Source: RPRC01 sp034933285 (lineage in GTDB: Bacteria > Desulfobacterota > Desulfuromonadia > Geobacterales > Geobacteraceae). From it: 64,000 bases of DNA. The notes beneath the pieces were generated by a model. That model was not told where the DNA came from and did no database searches. It saw only the letters and a list, made by a program, of their open reading frames with translations. The DNA is taken from assembly GCA_034933285.1 (NCBI GenBank), contig JAYFNT010000009.1, positions 285,746 through 349,745 of the forward strand. Direction: 5' to 3'. The position numbers and the translations under genes are program-made. Below are positions 62,207 to 64,000 of the stretch, one piece after another. The stretch's first letter is position 1. Each line of letters begins with the position of its first letter.

Positions 62207-62439
62207 AGTAAGCAGCCGACCCGCGAAGCATAGGTCACAGCAGCATGGGATACCCTAGTACCCGGTTCCAGCATGAGGCACGCCACACCTCCTATCGGGA
62301 TGTGGGTCCGTACCCCGGTCTTGTCCACAACTACGAAAGCACCGTCTAGGACGTCCAGGTTCCCCTTTTCCAGAAACACGACCGAAATGCGGTCCTTGAT
62401 GGGGATCGGTTTCAAGGGCGGCAGAATTGGTTCATTCAT
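62182..62439 (-). pseudogene. cas1: Truncated type I-E cas1 fused to a CRISPR repeat
   Basis: The first 78 codons match the N-terminal domain of Cas1e: PIPIKDRISVVFLEKG, DGAFVVVDKTGVRTHIPIG and ACLMLEPGTRVSHAAV are near-identical to E. coli YgbT. The catalytic Glu, His and Asp of the C-terminal domain are absent. The frame then reads seven codons (CSTQTQG) encoded by the CRISPR repeat and stops. A deletion has therefore removed the rest of cas1, all of cas2 and the leader. GGGAGG still precedes ATG 62439. It cannot be an active integrase. Confidence 0.88.
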
Positions 62440-62466
62440 GTCAACCTCCCAATTCAAAACTCTTTC

Positions 62467-62501
62467 TTGACGTCCAATTTGGTATGACTTATTATCATAC
62501 C
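62467..62501 (+). promoter_or_regulatory. mazEF promoter with autoregulatory operator
   Basis: TTGACG (62467-62472) and TATTAT (62490-62495) are 17 nt apart. The perfect palindrome GGTATGA-N7-TCATACC (62481-62501) overlaps the -10. Binding of the antitoxin there would block transcription, the usual arrangement for type II toxin-antitoxin operons. Confidence 0.7.
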
Positions 62502-62520
62502 ATCGGAAAGGAGGATCAAA

Positions 62521-62763
62521 ATGGCAAAGGCAAAACTGGCAATCACCCTGGAAAGCAGTTTGCTCACCGAGGTTGATAACCTGGTCAGAAGGCGGTTTTT
62601 TCCCAATCGCAGCCGCGTTATCGAGGAAGCAGTAGAGGAGAAACTCGCCCGATTGAGGAAAAACCGGCTTGCACGCGAATGCGCCAAACTTGACCCGGGT
62701 TTTGAAAAAGCCCTGGCCGAAGAGGGAATGGAAAAGGAGCTGAGCGAATGGCCCGAATACTGA
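62521..62763 (+). CDS. mazE: Ribbon-helix-helix antitoxin of a MazEF-type module
   Basis: An 80-residue protein. The N-terminal ribbon-helix-helix pattern (KAKLAITLESSLLTEVDNLVRR) is followed by SRVIEEAVEEKLARL. The acidic C-terminal third (PGFEKALAEEGMEKELSEWPEY) is expected to bind the toxin. AAAGGAGG precedes the ATG. The stop overlaps the toxin start by 16 nt. The antitoxin is of RHH type rather than the AbrB-fold E. coli MazE. Confidence 0.85.
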   Translation: MAKAKLAITLESSLLTEVDNLVRRRFFPNRSRVIEEAVEEKLARLRKNRLARECAKLDPGFEKALAEEGMEKELSEWPEY

Positions 62764-63083
62764 GAGGGGAAATCCGCTGGGCAGATCTCAACCCCGTTCG
62801 CGGCAGCGAACAGGGGGGACTACGTCCCGTCCTGATCCTGAGTCACGATGTCTTCAATGCCCGTTCCGGTACCGTCATTGCCCTGGCCATCACCAGCCAG
62901 GAGCAGCGGGCCGGTTTCCCGCTTACGCTGGAGCTTGCGTACCCCTCCCTCCCCAAGAAATCCTGGGTCAAGATAAGCCAGATCCAGACTCTGGCGGTCG
63001 AACGTATCGGCAGGAAGATCGCCGAGGCTTCGCCGGAAGAATTGGAACTGGTTGTAGAAGGGCTGAACGAAATCGTGGGTTGA
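62748..63083 (+). CDS. mazF: MazF/PemK-family mRNA interferase toxin
   Basis: A 111-residue toxin with the family segments RGEIRWADLNPVRGSEQGG, RPVLILSHDVFN, VIALAITSQ and WVKISQIQTLAVERIG. The catalytic Arg and Ser/Thr positions of the family are retained, so it is probably active. It cleaves mRNA at short motifs. AAGGAG lies 8 nt before the ATG, within mazE. Confidence 0.92.
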   Translation: MARILRGEIRWADLNPVRGSEQGGLRPVLILSHDVFNARSGTVIALAITSQEQRAGFPLTLELAYPSLPKKSWVKISQIQTLAVERIGRKIAEASPEELELVVEGLNEIVG

Positions 63084-63120
63084 TTCCTCCTTTGCGAAAA
63101 AGATCGGGATATTCTCTCCT

Positions 63121-63160
63121 CCCTTTAGGAAAGGGGGGTCGGGGGGGATTTCAAACCCTC
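63121..63160. repeat. G-rich flanking repeat, left copy
   Basis: A 40-bp block (CCCTTTAGGAAAGGGGGG ... GATTTCAAACCCTC) that matches the copy at 63646-63685 at 38 of 40 positions. It covers the 3' end of the DUF559 pseudogene and carries two runs of six and seven G. Confidence 0.75.
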
Positions 63161-63508
63161 TCTTATCCCATCAAGAATGATCTCCACCACTGCATCGATT
63201 CCCCGCAGGATCTGATGGTTATTGAACCGCAGCACACGCAGTCCTGAACTTACGAGATACTGGTCCCTCTCCTCGTCTCTCAACACATGTCCCGCTTCAT
63301 AATGCTGACTTCCATCAGCTTCGGCTACCAAACCGGCAACCGGCGCGAAAAAATCAACGATAAACGGCCCAATGGGTTTCTGGCGATAAAACTGCACTCC
63401 AAGCAATTGCTTCCTTCGAAGCCGAGATCACAAAACCTGCTCTGATTCGGTCATGTTTTTACGAAGCCCACGGGCCACATCTCTGAGACAGCCGACATAT
63501 TCGCGCAT
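63125..63508 (-). pseudogene. DUF559 (Vsr/endonuclease-like) protein gene with in-frame stop
   Basis: From ATG 63508 the frame reads MREYVGCLRDVARGLRKNMT-ESEQVL, then TGA (63430-63428), then SRLRRKQLLGVQFYRQKPIGP and on to a normal end. In intact relatives the stop position is a Trp in 'LLWxxLR', so a single TGG-to-TGA change disrupts the gene. The rest matches DUF559 (IVDFFAPVAGLVAEADGSQHYE, LRVLRFNNHQIL). The family has the restriction-endonuclease-like fold related to Vsr; function unknown. The 3' part from 63406 could still be translated. Confidence 0.85.
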
Positions 63509-63542
63509 GGAAACCTCCGGGATTCTACTCTCCTCTGAAATC

Positions 63543-63617
63543 CCCCTAAATCCCCCTTTCTTAAAGGGGGACTTTTGATTTTGCCCCTAAATCCCCCTTT
63601 CTTAAAGGGGGACTTTT
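63543..63617. repeat. Two tandem 34-nt identical palindromic repeats
   Basis: Copies at 63543-63576 and 63584-63617 (41-nt period) are identical over 34 nt. Each contains CCCCCTTT-CTT-AAAGGGGG, a hairpin of 8 bp. They lie upstream of the DUF559 gene start. Confidence 0.8.
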
Positions 63618-63645
63618 TACGGCGAACAAGTCCTTTCAGCCCCCC

Positions 63646-63685
63646 CCCTTTAGGAAAGGGGGGCCGGGGGGGATTTCAAGCCCTC
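63646..63685. repeat. G-rich flanking repeat, right copy
   Basis: Same 40-bp block as at 63121-63160, in direct orientation, with two substitutions. The two copies bracket the DUF559 pseudogene. The remaining 290 nt to the window edge hold no gene I can support. Confidence 0.75.
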
Positions 63686-63973
63686 AATACTCCTCAGAAT
63701 AATATTGGTCAATGGTATTGTATTCAGTTAACGCCAGATAGAGGCCAACACCGGAATCCGCTCACAAAGACACTGAGGAAGGCACCCCGCAGACAGCTTT
63801 ACCCGGTCTAACGACTTCATTGCTGCGATGGTATTGTTGGCGGCTTTTTTTATAACTGCCTGACGGATAAATTTACATTCGATTACGTTGAAATGTCGAA
63901 AACCCTTACAGGTTAATGTGATTGAATGCGAACATGACTTTGTAAATATGCGTTTTTAATGATAACGGCATTG

Positions 63974-63989
63974 TGGCACGGGCATTGCT
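63974..63989 (+). promoter_or_regulatory. Sigma-54 (-24/-12) promoter pointing out of the window
   Basis: TGGCAC-GGGCA-TTGCT matches the consensus at all defined bases. The controlled gene would begin beyond base 64000. The stretch 63880-63960 contains short inverted words (TTTACA ... TGTAAA) that could be activator sites, but I cannot confirm this. Confidence 0.65.
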
Positions 63990-64000
63990 TGCAAGTAACA

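Noticed and set aside
63428..63430. TGA in the DUF559 gene as selenocysteine or programmed recoding
   Set aside because: The position is Trp, not Cys, in the family pattern, and no SECIS-like hairpin directly follows; a nonsense mutation is simpler.

Overview
The window looks like chromosome of a Gram-negative, LPS-bearing deltaproteobacterium of the Geobacter type (Desulfuromonadota/Geobacterales). This is inferred from gene content and order, not from a marker-gene comparison. The order ptsI-HPr-EIIA(Man)-rapZ-hprK-ptsN-hpf-rpoN-lptB-lptA-lptC-kdsC-kdsD-kdsA-pyrG-kdsB is the arrangement I know from Geobacteraceae. The PurS-PurL fusion, the PyrD/PyrK dihydroorotate dehydrogenase, a CxxCH P460-type cytochrome and a split glutamate synthase all fit. 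Most of the window is housekeeping. The accessory material is concentrated in the last 4 kb.

Layout. (1) 1-12.5 kb, minus strand: nitrogen-related PTS regulators, hibernation factor, sigma-54, the Lpt LPS-export proteins, Kdo synthesis enzymes and CTP synthase. Together they supply CMP-Kdo and export LPS. (2) 12.6-17.8 kb, minus: a P460-family cytochrome, an alginate-export-like porin and an ECF-type Co/Ni transporter (cbiM(N)-cbiQ-cbiO). (3) 18.4-23.5 kb, plus: a three-gene glutamate synthase behind a consensus sigma-54 promoter. (4) 23.6-34.5 kb, minus: two patatin-like phospholipases, a DHH-CBS-tRNA nucleotidyltransferase fusion, a stand-alone receiver protein, an orphan MlaF-like ATPase with a 33-residue membrane protein, and an AcuC-like deacetylase paired with an uncharacterised protein. 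(5) 34.7-37 kb, plus: ammonium transporter (again sigma-54) and mazG. (6) 37-41 kb, minus: murJ and a YyaL-type thioredoxin-fold protein. (7) 41-56 kb: an L,D-transpeptidase, then pyrimidine and purine genes on both strands (pyrD, pyrK, purM, purN, pyrE, purF, purQ, purL, purB) with an MscS channel inside the purine operon. (8) 56.5-60.3 kb, plus: gap-pgk-tpiA-secG and tRNA-Leu(GAG). (9) 60.3-64 kb: a Cys-rich small protein, an OmpW-like porin, a decayed type I-E CRISPR-Cas remnant, mazEF, and a DUF559 pseudogene flanked by G-rich palindromic repeats.

The genes link up in several ways. RpoN is encoded at 4.3-5.8 kb, and both ammonium-assimilation loci in the window (glutamate synthase and AmtB) carry near-perfect -24/-12 elements. 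A third such element points out of the right edge. PtsN, HPr and HPr kinase next to rpoN form the regulatory PTS that usually ties nitrogen status to carbon metabolism. RapZ may connect the same cluster to envelope precursor supply.

The most unusual find is the CRISPR-Cas fossil at 62.1-62.45 kb. The first ~78 codons of a type I-E cas1, with an intact start and Shine-Dalgarno, run directly into a CRISPR repeat. Two 29-nt repeats with one exactly 32-nt spacer remain. I did not find a complete undescribed system. The best leads for new biology are the patatin pair, the deacetylase partner protein, the 33-residue membrane protein and the Cys-rich 61-residue protein.
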